Shown here piece by piece: positions 14,101 to 25,869 of a stretch of DNA of 64,000 bases. The DNA is from Toxoplasma gondii ME49 (lineage: Eukaryota > Apicomplexa > Conoidasida > Eucoccidiorida > Sarcocystidae): positions 1,008,144-1,072,143 of the forward strand of contig NC_031480.1 of NCBI RefSeq assembly GCF_000006565.2, read 5' to 3'. Within the stretch, counting starts at the first letter, position 1; each line of letters opens with the position of its first letter. The notes beneath the pieces are model-generated. The model had not been told where the DNA came from. It searched no databases and worked only from the letters and a program-made list of their open reading frames with translations. The translations under genes were made by a program, and so were the position numbers.

Positions 14101-15470
14101 GTCTCGGACGCTTCAGTTCACCACAGATGACCTCTTTTCTCTCCCCTCTGTGAAACGTCTTTGCCCCTATGATCTTCAGTGCATGCTTCTGTCTCTCTCC
14201 TTCTCGTTGTGGTCGTCTCTTTTCTGTGCTGTTTCCGGTTTCTCTCTTCTCTCTTCTCTCTTCTCTCTCCTCTCTCTTCGCATTTTCCGCGTCCAGCATC
14301 TGTCTCGCCTTGTTTGTCGTGTGTCGCCCAGACTCTACTCGCTCTACCGCGTTTACTGCACTGCGCCTGCGCGCCTCAGCTTGGGCGGCTTCGTGCGGTG
14401 TCTGTGCTTTGACAAAACGGGGACGCTGACGGAAGAGGGAGTGGGAATGGCGGCCTTCTTGCCGGCCTGCCAGTGCGCGGCTTCTTGCGCGCTGTGTCCG
14501 GAGACAGAAGCCCGTCGAGCGCATGCAGTCTCCGATTCTGGCGAGCGACAACCGCCTTCTTTCCTCTCTCTCGTCTCGCCTTGCGCCCTCCGGTCCACCG
14601 GCTCCGCACCGAACAAGAAGGGAGACACCGGCGCTCAAGCGAGGCACTCTGGCGGGGTGAGCACTACGGATCGCGATTTCCCTCCCTCGACTGCATGCGC
14701 ATGCATCAAATATGCCACCCAGTGCATGAGCGCCTGCCACTCGCTTCTCCGCATCGGCGGAGAAGTCGCGGGAGACCCGCTCGAACTCCAAATGCTCGCA
14801 AACACCAAATGGCTTCTCCTGGACGGCCAAGGAAGTGAACATCCAGAGCGAACACAGGAGACAGAACAAGAGAGAGAGAGAGGACAAGAGCGAGAGCAAG
14901 AGAGAGGACGAGACTCGATGGGAGCGATAGGTGGAGGGAGTAGGGGAGGACTCTTTGGAGAGGACTTGAGAAAGTCAGGCAAGGAACTCGAGGCTTTTTC
15001 GATTCTTTCGATGCCCGAGTCTAGCGGCGAAGCGAGACCTCGAGAGAAGGAACAGCTGCTCTGGGGCGGAGAAGATCGGTCGGCGAGCGGAGCGAAAGAA
15101 GCAGGGGAAAACGGGGATTTCTCTTTTCAAAGAAAACACTCCATTACCGCGGGGGTCCCCGAGGAAGAGCATGCAGCCTTCCAACAGCTGCAGAGAGAAC
15201 TACAGGGAGGCGGCGACATTCCAGGCTTGACGTTCATGCTGCCTCCTGACCCTCTCGAGGAAAATAAACGCTCTTTGGTGAGAGAGACAGAAATTCGAGA
15301 AGCAAAAACGAAGCACGGGATACAGTGGACCGTGAAACTCAACGTTTACGCACAGCGCATGCATGCTCGCTCCCAATTTATTCAGCTGTTCACTCTTGCA
15401 TTTCGAGTGCTAATGCGAATATACACCCACATCCATACGGATGTATTGGCATGCGTGCATGTATATGTAT

Positions 15471-15501
<31 letters not shown>

Positions 15502-18500
15502 TCTGTTTCCAGTTTTCTACATCTAACCATCTGTTTTTCTCCATCACATCACATAAACACATAAGCATTATGAATGTTTGTCTATTTACATGCATTGTGC
15601 CTTATATACTGTGGATGCTGCCTGTGCGTACATGTGCACTGTGTAGTTATTTGGTAGCAGAGTTGAGGCGCGCGTCGTCAAGATTGCTTTCGAGTGCGTT
15701 TTTCGTTTGTCGACCTTTGTTTGCCAGGAGTGCTTCCCGCCCTGGATTTCCTTTGGAAGTTGTTTCCCCGAACTTGTCGCACTCGTTGAAAGTTGCGAAT
15801 ATTTCTCTTTCGTTTCAGAGAGGCGCACTGGCGATTGTGAGGCGGTTTGACTTCGACGCTTCTCTTCAGCGCATGAGTGTGGTTGCCGTCGACACCGACA
15901 GCCGCTCCTACTTTGTAAGTTGTCCCCTTTTTCTCTCTGACTTTGCTGTCTCTTCATTGGGTTCGAGGACCTGCGTCAGAGTCATGTGAATGGTTTTGCC
16001 GCCGATCTACGCATTTCTCTGCATGCGGTTTTTCATCTGCGTGTCAAAGCGCTTCGACCCCCTTGCAGCCGTCGCCTTTGCTCTCCTCGCCACGCTTCCT
16101 TCTCCATGTAGCGCGTTACTCTCCGTTCTGTTCTGCGTTTTCTCTCTTGCCTCTTGCTTCTTGCGGCCCTTTCGCAGAGTCTCCGTCTCTCTGTTTTCGT
16201 CTGCTTCCTCATCTTTCGCCTGCGTCGTTTTTCTTGTGGCCAGGTTTATTGCAAAGGCAGCACAGAAGTCCTTCGCACGCTGTGCGACCGCCGCACTCTC
16301 CCGGCGGACTTGGAGGAGAGGCTTCATCGTTTTTCGGCGTCAGGCTATCGGTGAGTGCCGGCAGATTGAGAACGCTCATGTCGCTCGACTTCTGCTTCCT
16401 CCCTTGCTCCGTGGCGCTGACTTCTCCCCTCTTTCTCTCCAGCGCTGGCTCACCTTCTCTCTTCCCTCTCAGTGCTGCTCCTCTCCAACTTCCCGGTGTT
16501 TTCTCCGGTGCCCTAATTTCTCTCCTGTTTCAGGGTCATCGCCCTCGCCGGTCGTCGCCTATCCCTTCCTTCTCAACAGTCTTCTTCTCAACAGTCTTCT
16601 TCTTCTCCATCTTCTTCTTCTTCATCATCTTCTTCTTCTTCATCTTCTTCTCTTCCATCTTCATCTGCTTCGCTGGCGTGCTTCGCCCGGCAGGTGTCCC
16701 GAGAAGCAGCTGAGCGCAATTTGACTTTTCTGGGTCTCGCGTTGTTCACCAACAAGTTGAAGGAGGAGACGACGGCAGTGATTTCGACTCTTCGGCGCGC
16801 GCAGTGCACTGTGAGAATAGCGACGGGAGACCATGCGCTGACCTCAATCGCGGTCGCGCGTGAGTGCGGCCTTCTCGGCGTCTCTGCGCCTTCAGAGAAG
16901 CGCCACAGGCGGCGGAGAGACACCCGCGCCGCTGCGCCTTTCGAGGCAGCGAGGGAAAAGGGAGACACATTCAAGAGCGTAGAGGCGCGAGAGCTGAGGC
17001 GAGAGGGCCTCTCGCTCTTCTGCGGTCGTGGAAGAGCGGCAGAGCGAGCCCAAAAAGAGACAAGAGGGGAGCGAGGAGCGCGAAATCGAACAAGCTGCGC
17101 GAGCATAGAGATACGGGGGACAGAGGAAGCAACAGGGGCGGCAAACTTGTCAGAAAAGAACTGGACGACACTCGACTCTCCATCCCCTTGCTGCGCGCCG
17201 CCGCGTCTTCTCTGGAACTGGCTGCGGGGACACCGGAGACAGCGCCGAGACATCTTCCCCGCAGAGCTCGGAACGCGCCTCCTGGAGCCGGTGCAAGAGG
17301 AGGAGACAGTTGCTTCGCGTCGCGAAGCAGAGGATGAGGACGCAGAAGGCCGAGGCGAACGGGGAGACGACTTCTTCACCACCGGGGGGCGAGAGAGAGA
17401 GAAAGAAAAGGTTGAAGACGCAGGCTTTCTGTGTGCAGCGAAAGACGCTGTTCGAGCGCTCGTTTGCCGCGAAGAGGCACCGACAAAAGGCCCGACAGAG
17501 AGGGACAGAAGGCGACACCTCGACGCGAGTGAATTTGAAAGCGGGGGAAGTTTCAGCAGTCGCCGCTTCCCCCGCGAGGCGAATAGAAGGCGAGAAGAGG
17601 CGTCTCCCGACGAAGCGGAAAGGAGAGAAGACGGGGAAGTAGTGTGGGGACAAGACGAATCAGAACAAGAAGAGTAAGTGCATGGCTGGCTTTCTCTCGA
17701 GTGCTAACAGAAGGCTGAGGGAGAAGACCAACAAAAGAAACGCGAAGAGAGAGCAGGGGGGAAAGGCGAAGCGGGTGAGACCGCGGAAGAGCGAGGAGGG
17801 AGTCACAGAGTCGTGAGAAATGAAGGTACCGGGGAGAGAACACCGCAGGGTTTAGACTGCAAGCCAGAAAGTGAAGCATACACTGCAGAGTAGGCTGTGG
17901 GTCCGATGAGAACACAAAAAGCGCGACTGCAACAACATGAAGCAAGCAAGCGTTTCTCGCGCTTCTGTAGAAGAGAGCGGATGCCTGCAGTGTCGGTTTC
18001 AAGCCCAACGCTCCACGCCGAAGCACCTTACTGACCCACTGCTTCCTGCTGTCTCCGAGTGTGTCCGCTTCTGTCTCCTTTTGTCCCCTCGCGTCTCCTC
18101 TTTCATCACCTTCACTGCGACACGGTTTCCTGCTGTCTCCGAGTGTGTGCGTTTTTGTCAGGGCCCCTGTGGTAATTCTGGGAGATGTGTATCGAACGGA
18201 AGAAGACGAGAACCATGTAGGGGGTCCGGAGTACTTGGTGTGGACGCTGCTGCCTGAGGCGCATGCGTCCCGCGCAAGTGTAGAGACTGTCCCCTCATGT
18301 CGCGAGGGGGGCGAGAGCGAGGGCGGGCGTCGTCTTGTGTCGCCTGTCTCCGTCGCTTCTTGCTCGCGTTCTCGGGAGCCTGCATCCCCGCAGTCGTCTG
18401 TCGACCTCCGCGAGCTCCTCGCGACTCTTCCTGACATTCGCGCGGCCTCGCTGGTAGTCACGGGGCGCGCGTTCCGCCACCTGAAGCGCCTGCAGACTCT

Positions 18501-21500
18501 CACCCACTTTCCGTACGTAGAAGACTGCGACCAGGTGATTGACCGGCTGCGGAGACACCAGCAAGAGATTCTGATGACGCACGAGAGAGAGAAAGACGGG
18601 GCGCGCGACTCGGGTGAAGAGGAGGAGGGAAGAGGGGAAGACAGCGACGCAGCAGGGACTGAAGAAGGCGACACTGCTGGGGATTTCGCGACTCGGAGGC
18701 GACGAGCTGAGGAGCGACGGACACACCCCGCAGGCAGCCAAAGAGACAGAGAGAGAGCAGGCGAGCACCGCTCTCCAGAGCTCGACTCGACTCTACACCG
18801 ACAGAGAGACAGTGAAAATGAGTGGGAACCTAATAAGCGAAGAGGAGAAAGAGGAGAAAGAGGGGAAAGAGGAGAAAGAGGAGAAAGAGGGGAAAGAGGA
18901 GAAAGAGGAGAAAGAGGAGAAGGAAGAGACAGAGAAGGAAGAGAGGACGACGTTGTGATCGATGTTAATGACATGAGTTCGGGAAGAGGCGAAACACGGG
19001 AGACTCTTGGTGCGTATCCGCTTCTGGAGGTGCCGCCTGTGAACCACAGGCACTGGGCCTGGGACCGTTTGCCTCGTGACGACGACTGGGGAGACAATGG
19101 ATACACGCGGTTCCCTAGTCCTCCTTCTTTCTCGCCTTCTTCCCGTTCTGCGTTGCGTTCTCCTGGATTTCATTCTCAATTTCCTGCCTCTGGACTTTTT
19201 TCTCGTGAACCTCCGTCTTCTTCTCCGAGTCCATTGGTGGACCTCTTCGACCAGCAGGGGAAAAGTCTGCTTTTGCCGCAGCCGCTTCGACGACTTGGCG
19301 GTCTTCAAGGAAGAGAAGAAGATGGCGAGCAGGCCGACATCGAGACGGGGGCGGAAGAGTCACTGTGGGAGGAAGACGAAGACGTTTGTTTCTCTTTTCC
19401 AAGGAAGGGACGTCTTCCACCCTCGCGAGAGTCTCTCGGTGTGAGCGAAGAGACCAGCCGCGCTGTCTCCCGCCTGGATACCTTCGCGGGCCAGCGCTCG
19501 CGGTTCTCGTCGCCACTCTTCGCCGCGGGCGCCGACGCTGGCTGTCCCTTCCTGGCTCTGCCGCCGACGCCCGAGGTGTCTCCGTTGCTGGACGCGCGCC
19601 GCGGGTCCACAGACAGGCGCCGGGGAGAGAGGTGGAGGAGGCGCGCGGAGACTTCCGGCCTCTTCTCTTCCTCACCCCTGCCGTTGCCCAGGCCTTCGCG
19701 CAGCGCCAAGAGCCGCCTGCCGAGAGATGCGACAAACGGAGACAGTCGGAGACAACTCGCCGCGTTCTCCGGGAACGACGTCTTCCTCGAAACCAGCGAA
19801 GGACTCGCGTCGTGCGTTGCAGATGCGGAGAGCCGGACACACTCGACGTGGAGCCGAGCCAGGCGAGAGCGCGAGCCGGGACGCGCCAGGCGGCCTCCCC
19901 ACTTTTTCGTGAGCAGCAGCGAGAGTGAGGGCGGGGAGGAAGAGCCTTTCGGAGCCGTTCGGCGGGGAGACCAGGGACGAGCAGAGGCGCGGAACTCGCG
20001 CTTCTTCTCCTTCCTCCAGTGGCCGTTCTTCCGCCGCAAAGGCGCGTCCACGCAAAGGCGTGAGGCCGAGTTCGCCTGGAGCCGCGATCGCGCCGCCCCC
20101 CCGTCGCCCCGCTGGCGGCGCCCGGAGCCCGGAGGGGACGACGGCGGAGAACGAGCGAGCACCCTTCTCGTGGAGCGAAGAAAGACCGCGAGGCGAGACC
20201 TGGGGAAGAGAGGGCAAGCCGATCGAGGCCTTGCTCCGGGAAGACACCCTGTGCGAGAAGGCAGAGGACGGCGTATCGCGTCGTTTGTGGGTACACGCGA
20301 CGGGCAAGAGAGCGACGGAGGAGAAGCAAGGAGAAACGAGCAGATTCGACGAGACGAACAGCAACTGCGGACTGTCGTCGAAGCACTCATGTTTCCGGGG
20401 GTCGCTGTCTCGCTTCTTCGGCAGCAACAGAAAAGAGAGACCCGCCGGCCTCCGCGGGCCAGAGGCTGGGGGCCTGCCTCGTTGTCTGCAGGGGGCGAAC
20501 GTGGTGGACCTTGCTCGATTGGAGGTGACCCCAAAGGAGAGACAGAGAGACAGAAGCTGAGAAGGGCGCCTACTAAACGGGGACGGCGGGCGGTCGAGAC
20601 GAAGGAGAGGAGACGGAAAATTCGGTCGGCGTCCGAGAGACGAGAGCCAGAGACAGGCATCAGCGAAAAAGGAGGCGATGATACAGAAGCCACGAGAAGG
20701 GAAGACGCCCGCCTAACGCGCGACAGAAGTGAACGCAAAGGTGAATCCTCCTGTGAGGAACATGCTTCTTTCTTCTCGCTGTCGCCTTCCTCAACTGCTC
20801 ACTCGCCCGCGGGCGCTGCCTCGCCGATCCTGCCTCTCGCGTCTGGCGGGAGATCCACGGCAGAGAGAACGCGAGACACCCGCGAGGAAGAAAAGGAGAC
20901 AGAAGAAGCCGCACAGGAGGAAGTTGAGAGAGAAGATCGAGAACAAGAGCGACAAGAAGATGGAGAAGAGAGCGTGGCGCCTGCCATTCGTTTGGCGTCT
21001 CTGCCTCGGAATTATTTGCCGGGGTCGGAGGCTCTGGTGTGTTTTGTCCAGCAAGAGCTGCAGAAACAGCAGTCGTTCCACCACGTTTTTTCTCCGGGCG
21101 AGTACTTCCCGATCAAAGAGCAGAGCGACTTGCCGCCGCTCTCGCGCGTCGATTGCTTCCCGTCGGTCTTTCAGCTTGCGGAGCAGGAGCGCGGCGAGCA
21201 GGCGTCCTCCCTGGCGCCTCTGCTGCCGCCCAACGAGAAGGAGAGTGTCTTGGGAGACGCGCTCTTCGACCTCTTAGGACCTTCGCCAGCGCCCAAGGCG
21301 GAAGAGCACGAAGAAGCCGCAGTCGTCGCCACGGCGTCGGCCCTCCTCAATCTCCCAGGGCCGCTGGACTGCCCCCCAACCCCCGTGCGTGTGCCTGCCT
21401 GCGACCTGTCCCCCGGCGACTCGGACACATTCGCCTCGGAGCCGTCGGAGACAGAGAGACAGAGACAAGAGACCGATCCCTCCCTGTTCCACACCGACGC

Positions 21501-24500
21501 CGCGAGCTTCGTGAAGCCAGCGAGAAGGAAGGCTCGCAAGGAACACGAGAGGGAAGAGCGAGACCAGTCAGCAGAGCGAGGAGAGACAGGAGGATACGCA
21601 GGGGGTCAGCGAGAGAGGGGAGGGAGAACTGCATGGGTCGCTGAAGAGGAGAGGTGGGCTGACCTTGGAGTTCGGGGAGACGATCGCCGAAGAGGCAGGG
21701 AAGGGGGAGAAGAAGGACAAGCGGGGCGCAAAAGTGGAACCGAGGAGACACGGGGACGAGCCTCCACCTTTGCCAGTGGGGAAGCCGGCCTGAGAGGCCC
21801 AAACCGCGGCGAGGACGCCCTCGAGAAGACAGAGGAGACAGAAACGCGCAGCGCCGCGCCGCAGCAGACACTCCGGACAGGCCCGTGTGGGGCCCTGCGC
21901 GCGACGCTGGAAGAGAACGAGATCTCAACAGAAGTCTCCTGGGAGTTGCGAGCGGCCGACGAAGACGTACTTGCAATGAGACAGCGTGGAGAGTTCAGTG
22001 AAGAGGACAGCCGTGGAGGCTGTTCCTCTCCAGATGAAGGGGAAAGTACACCGCGGAAAGGTCCCACAAAGAGAGGACCAGCGGACAAAACCGAAGAAGA
22101 GGACCCGGAGGAAGAGGTCTGTCGAAGGGAAGAGGAGTCGCGAACGACGCGCGTCAAAAAGCTCGAAGACGTCCGGCTCTCGGCTTCGCGCCCAGGGCCC
22201 CCGGTGAATGTGTGGGAAGGCTTGACTCTCCAGCTTCGCGTGTTTCAGAGCCCACAGCCGCGCGCTTCCTTCTACCGGCGCTGGCGACTCGGGCGGCACA
22301 GTTCGGAGGAGACAAAGCCTTTTTCTGGCACTGGCGCACCCACTCCACACGTGAGCAGTGTCTCCTCCTGCGCGCTCTCGCGTCTAGACGCAGAGCCGTC
22401 ACAGCGGTCTCCGCGTTCGTCGGAAGCGAGCGACCAGGGTCCAGGGGAGGCTGGGGCGGCTGTGGCTGTCGCTGCTTGCAGAGAGCAGGGCGAGGAAACG
22501 CCGGCGACGCAGGAGGGCCATGCCTTTTACTTTCACATGTCTCTCTACGAATACGTCGTTCGACAAACCGTTGTGCTGTGCAGGGCCAGCCCGCAAGACA
22601 AAGGCGAATTCGTCTCTGCTCTCCAGGAGCTCCCTTCCGATCCTGTCGTCGCCATGTGCGGAGACGGAACGAACGACGCCGTAGCCATCAAACAGGCAGA
22701 TGTCGGGGTGAGGAAGCGGCAAGAGCACTTGAAAAGTCTCTTTTGGTTCAGAGTGAAACGTCAGAGACCTTTATGTTCCATGTTTTCGTATCGCGTTATT
22801 CCTGGAGAGACAGGACGCATGCTTTGTGTGAGATGTAACCTACGAGCCGCAACAAGGCAATTCGCCAAGTGTTAGAGGGCGATAACGATTTCCAAGGCCC
22901 TCTGCTCGTCTTTTTCGTGCTTGCCTCCTACCTCCAATTATCTCTTTCCCTGTTCTTCGATCTCTTCACCCTCGAGGAGAGAGCCTCCCCTACCTTCCAC
23001 CTATGCACTTTCGTAGCTGTGAGTCTCTGCGTATCTCCCTTTCCTCGCCTTTTTACTCTGCTTTGCAGCGCCTTTTCTCTCGTAGTCGCCTGCTGTGTTA
23101 ATCTGCAGATTTCAATTATTTCCCCCATCGCCGGGGAAGACGCTGCGCCCGCTACGAAGCCTGATGACGCGGCGAAAGGCCCACTGGCGCGCCCCAGCGG
23201 GGCTTCTCTGGCGTCTGCCTTCTCAGCCGTGTCTCTCTGGGCGACCGTGCAGCTGCTGCGTGAGGGAAGGTGCATGATCATGAACAGTTTCAGTACCTTC
23301 AAGTTCATTGCGTGCTACTCTGTCCTCCAGCTCACTTCCGTTCTTCTTCTCTACGCCCAAGCTGGAAATCTCACCGATTCGCAAGTAAGTACACCCTCGC
23401 ACGGAACAGTGTATGCTGCTATGTATGCATGCATATTCATATATATATATATATATTTATATATATGTATGTATGCGCATGCGTCAGCAAATCTGTATGA
23501 ATGGGGTATAACGAGAAAGGCACACGCATGCGCGAGCAGATATACGCGCCAGGCGGCGTATGCGGCGTATTTGTATAATAAGTTCTGTTTGGGAGATGGG
23601 TATTTGCGCACATAAGTCTTCTCATTTTTTTTGGTTTACTGTACGCACATCCTTTCCTATACATATATATATATATATATATATATATGTGTATACGGTG
23701 TATACATGTTTGTACGTAGATGGTGCGTATATAATTCAAAAATGTGTATTGTCTTTTCCTGTTTGTGGTGCAGTACATGTGGATTGATTTGATTACAATT
23801 CTTCCTCTCTCCGTCGCGGTTGCTCGAACAAATGCGGCGGATGTTCTCTCTCACCTCACACCTCCTCGAAGTCTCGTTTCGGCGCCCGTCCTCGTCTCTC
23901 TTCTCGGTCAAGTGAGGCTACATGGAACGTGGTGATGCACGCAGCTCGTGAAGAGTCTTTTGACTTTTGAAGGCGCTTTTTTTGCAAGGAGCAGACAGAC
24001 GCTGTAGGCGCTGGCGTCGTTTTCCCTTTGAAGCGTGGAGTAAAAACGTAAAACGCTTGATAACAGGGTAGTAAGTGACTTAGGTGAAGTGGACTGGACT
24101 TGTTACCTCTGATCTACTCTTTTCTGCATGCGTTTTCAAACAGGGAGGGAGACGCCCCCGGTTGCCTTCTCGTGTTTTGGTGACCACAGTGCTGAGCGTC
24201 TGTTTCAGTGGGGGGAATCTTCTCAAGAGCCTCCCCTCGCGTCTCTGACAGAATGTCGCATGGGAGGCCAAGCCGGGCCGCCAGGCCCCAGGGGCGCCGG
24301 GGCATGCAGTTCTACCTCTTCGTTTATAAGGCGATCTCGCTGTGTCGCGGCTTTTTCTGCCAGATCACTCTGCACGTCTTTTTCCAGATTTTCGTTCTCT
24401 TCCACCTGCGACAACAACCATTCTTCATCCCTTTTGATCCACCGGGCGCAGGTAAAGCAGCAAAACTTGACTCGAGAACCAATATTCAACTTCGAGAGCG

Positions 24501-25338
24501 CTCTAATACATGAGCAAGGGAAGGGATAGATGCACGGCAGTACAAGCACCCGCTGTAATGTGTACTTTATCGAGCGCCAGTCACTGAAAAATAGGACACC
24601 CTTCGACAATTACAGAGGCAGGTACTGTAAATGTTTGAGTTAATACAGGGGCGCATCATGCAAACACCACTGAGATCGATATGGAACTGTCGTCTCCCGC
24701 TCTGGCGTATACGCGCAGAAACAGAGAGACGATTTTACGTCCCTGGATGGGATGAAAGCGACAGAAACCCATGCGGCTGCATGCAGCTGTACAGACAGCA
24801 AATGTCTATGGAATCAAGTCCGTGTCCGACCGCTTTTCAGATAACTTAGAGAGAAGAAGAGGGAGGGAGCTCGCATCGTGAAATATGCGGCCAAGCTCCA
24901 CGAAGACAAGCAGCGTACCTTCTTTTGACAGCAAGAGAGGCATCGAGAAAACTATCCTTCTCTCAACAGGAGGGGTGGTTTATTCGTGAAAAGGAGGCAG
25001 CCAGAGTATGCATCCACCACTGCGTATATGGTTCTAAGCGAAGGCATGTACATATGTATGTATATACGTTCATAAGTTGACATATGGGTGTGCAATATAC
25101 GTGCAAGCGTCGATGTTTCTCCTGTTTTCGCGGTCTCGTGGTACAGGCGACCGAAACGACAGTCTTTCTGGGATGGAAAACACGGTCATCTTCCTCATCT
25201 CATCCATGCAATACGTTTTCTGCTGCGCTGCCTTCACTTCCTCCGGCTTCCCCTGGCGCAAAGGTACAACAACCTTCAACTGCAACAATTTTCTACACAA
25301 ATCCGCTGGGTGCATACATACTTTGTGAAAGGATTCGC

Positions 25339-25376
<38 letters not shown>

Positions 25377-25869
25377 TTCATATGCATATATTTACGTGTA
25401 TTCCTTTTCTCATGAAAGGCATTTTCGACGTCTCTGAAGAGTGCATCTCGGAGTTAAGGTGGATGCTCGCACACCCTCACTGTGGTCTCGCTTTTTCTGT
25501 GTTTTCCGGGTTTCTGCAGCGATTTGGACCAACCGTTTGTGTTTCTTGGGCATGGCGCTGCTTGTGATTTTGCCGAGTCTGCTTCTTCTATTCACACCCG
25601 CGGAGGTTCCTCCGCCCTCCTCGCACTGCTTCGGCTTTCTGGCAGCTTGGCTGAATCTGCGCGTCGCTTCCATCCCGCTCTTCTTTCGGCTCCAGCTGCT
25701 TCAGCTGGCTGCGTGCAACGGCGCGCTCGCTCTCCTCTTCGAGATGGTCATCGTGAAGAGACTGCTCGAACGCCATGTGGAAGAATCCACGCTGAAAAGC
25801 TCGCGGATCAACAGCGCTCACATACCTGCAGATCGACGAAGATACACCGTCACCGTCGTCTACCCTTAG
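8166..25869 (+). CDS. Giant P5B-type ATPase (ATP13A/YPK9 type)
   Basis: Eighteen exons: 8166-8359, 9013-9135, 10058-10471 (an alternative donor lies at 10426), 10819-11136, 11721-12123, 12520-12636, 12962-13190, 13836-14025, 14332-15277, 15819-15914, 16244-16350, 16534-17673, 18162-22707, 23109-23384, 23774-23911, 24364-24451, 25147-25263, 25520-25869. They sum to 9,792 nt (3,263 residues) in one frame. Landmarks: a hydrophobic N-terminal segment near 74-102; M3/M4-type spans at 305-345; actuator-domain TGES at 493-496; VPPALPA at 645-651, the P5B signature (P5A has PPELP); phosphorylated Asp690 in CFDKTGTLTE; KGSTE near 1014; TGDH at 1143; hinge GDGTND at 2926; then six C-terminal spans with typical P5B blocks (REGR, ENTV-FLIS). 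P5B pumps export polyamines or related cations from acidic or ER-derived compartments in other eukaryotes. Usual length is about 1,200 residues. Huge Glu/Arg/Ser-rich insertions lie after DKTGT and between TGDH and GDGTND. Family identity is certain; exact exon ends are less so. Confidence 0.95.
8846..8870. repeat. (TA)n microsatellite, ATPase intron 1
   Basis: About 12 TA units, uninterrupted, within the first intron of the P5B ATPase. Confidence 0.9.
9290..9720 (+). repeat. Degenerate TCTG/TATC-type low-complexity tract, ATPase intron 2
   Basis: About 430 bases built from loosely repeated TCTGTC, TATCTATC and TCTCTG units, lying entirely inside the intron between 9135 and 10058. The biased composition keeps several frames open on the + strand (Ser/Leu/Ile/Cys-rich), but these are composition artefacts. 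Confidence 0.7.
11364..11425. repeat. AT-rich TATA/CATA tract, ATPase intron 4
   Basis: Imperfect repeats of ATATTTATATACAT type within the intron 11137-11720. Confidence 0.7.
12786..12838 (+). repeat. (GT)n followed by three TGCATGCA units, ATPase intron 6
   Basis: A run of about nine GT units is followed by three closely spaced copies of TGCATGCA-like palindromes at about 12804-12838. TGCATGCA is a known apicomplexan AP2-type recognition word. Inside an intron I read it simply as a repeat, with no claim of function. Confidence 0.7.
13457..13508. repeat. (TA)n with CATATATA units, ATPase intron 7
   Basis: Four 10-base CATATATATA-type units in tandem, inside the intron between 13190 and 13836. 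Confidence 0.85.
15461..15503. repeat. TATATC/TA repeat, ATPase intron 9
   Basis: Tandem TATATC units passing into pure TA, within the intron 15278-15818. Confidence 0.8.
16574..16668 (+). repeat. Coding TCT/TCA triplet repeat encoding poly-Ser and Gln-Gln-Ser
   Basis: This triplet repeat lies inside ATPase exon 12 and encodes a Ser-rich stretch at about residues 1060-1092, opening with two QQSSS units. It sits directly after the VIALAGRRL strand and before the segment leading to TGDH, so it enlarges a loop of the nucleotide-binding/phosphorylation region. Confidence 0.85.
18836..18938 (+). repeat. 9-bp tandem repeat encoding (Gly-Glu-Arg)n in the ATPase insertion
   Basis: About ten imperfect copies of a nine-base AGAGGAGAA unit encode consecutive Gly-Glu-Arg triplets near residues 1650-1684. 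The tract lies within the very large exon 13 insertion. It is purine-rich on the + strand and is a likely length-polymorphic site. Confidence 0.85.
23441..23688. repeat. Two TA microsatellites in ATPase intron 14
   Basis: TA runs at about 23441-23467 and 23660-23688 inside the intron 23385-23773. Confidence 0.85.
25341..25382. repeat. (TA)n with TGTATA interruption, last ATPase intron
   Basis: About 20 TA units interrupted once, in the intron 25264-25519. Confidence 0.85.

Noticed and set aside
14098..14130. Possible extra ATPase exon (SLGRFSSPQM) between exons 8 and 9
   Set aside because: Joining 14025 directly to 14332 restores the conserved RLYSLYRVYCTAPARL...FDKTGT segment in phase, so no additional exon is needed.
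17553..19106. 517-codon open frame on the - strand
   Set aside because: It overlaps ATPase exons 12-13 antisense, is composed of Ser/Pro/Leu repeats mirrored from Glu/Arg-rich coding sequence, and has no splice or family support.
19115..20738. Two long - strand frames (423 and 477 codons)
   Set aside because: Composition shadows of the purine-rich ATPase exon 13; the + strand frame here is continuous and joins conserved ATPase exons in phase.
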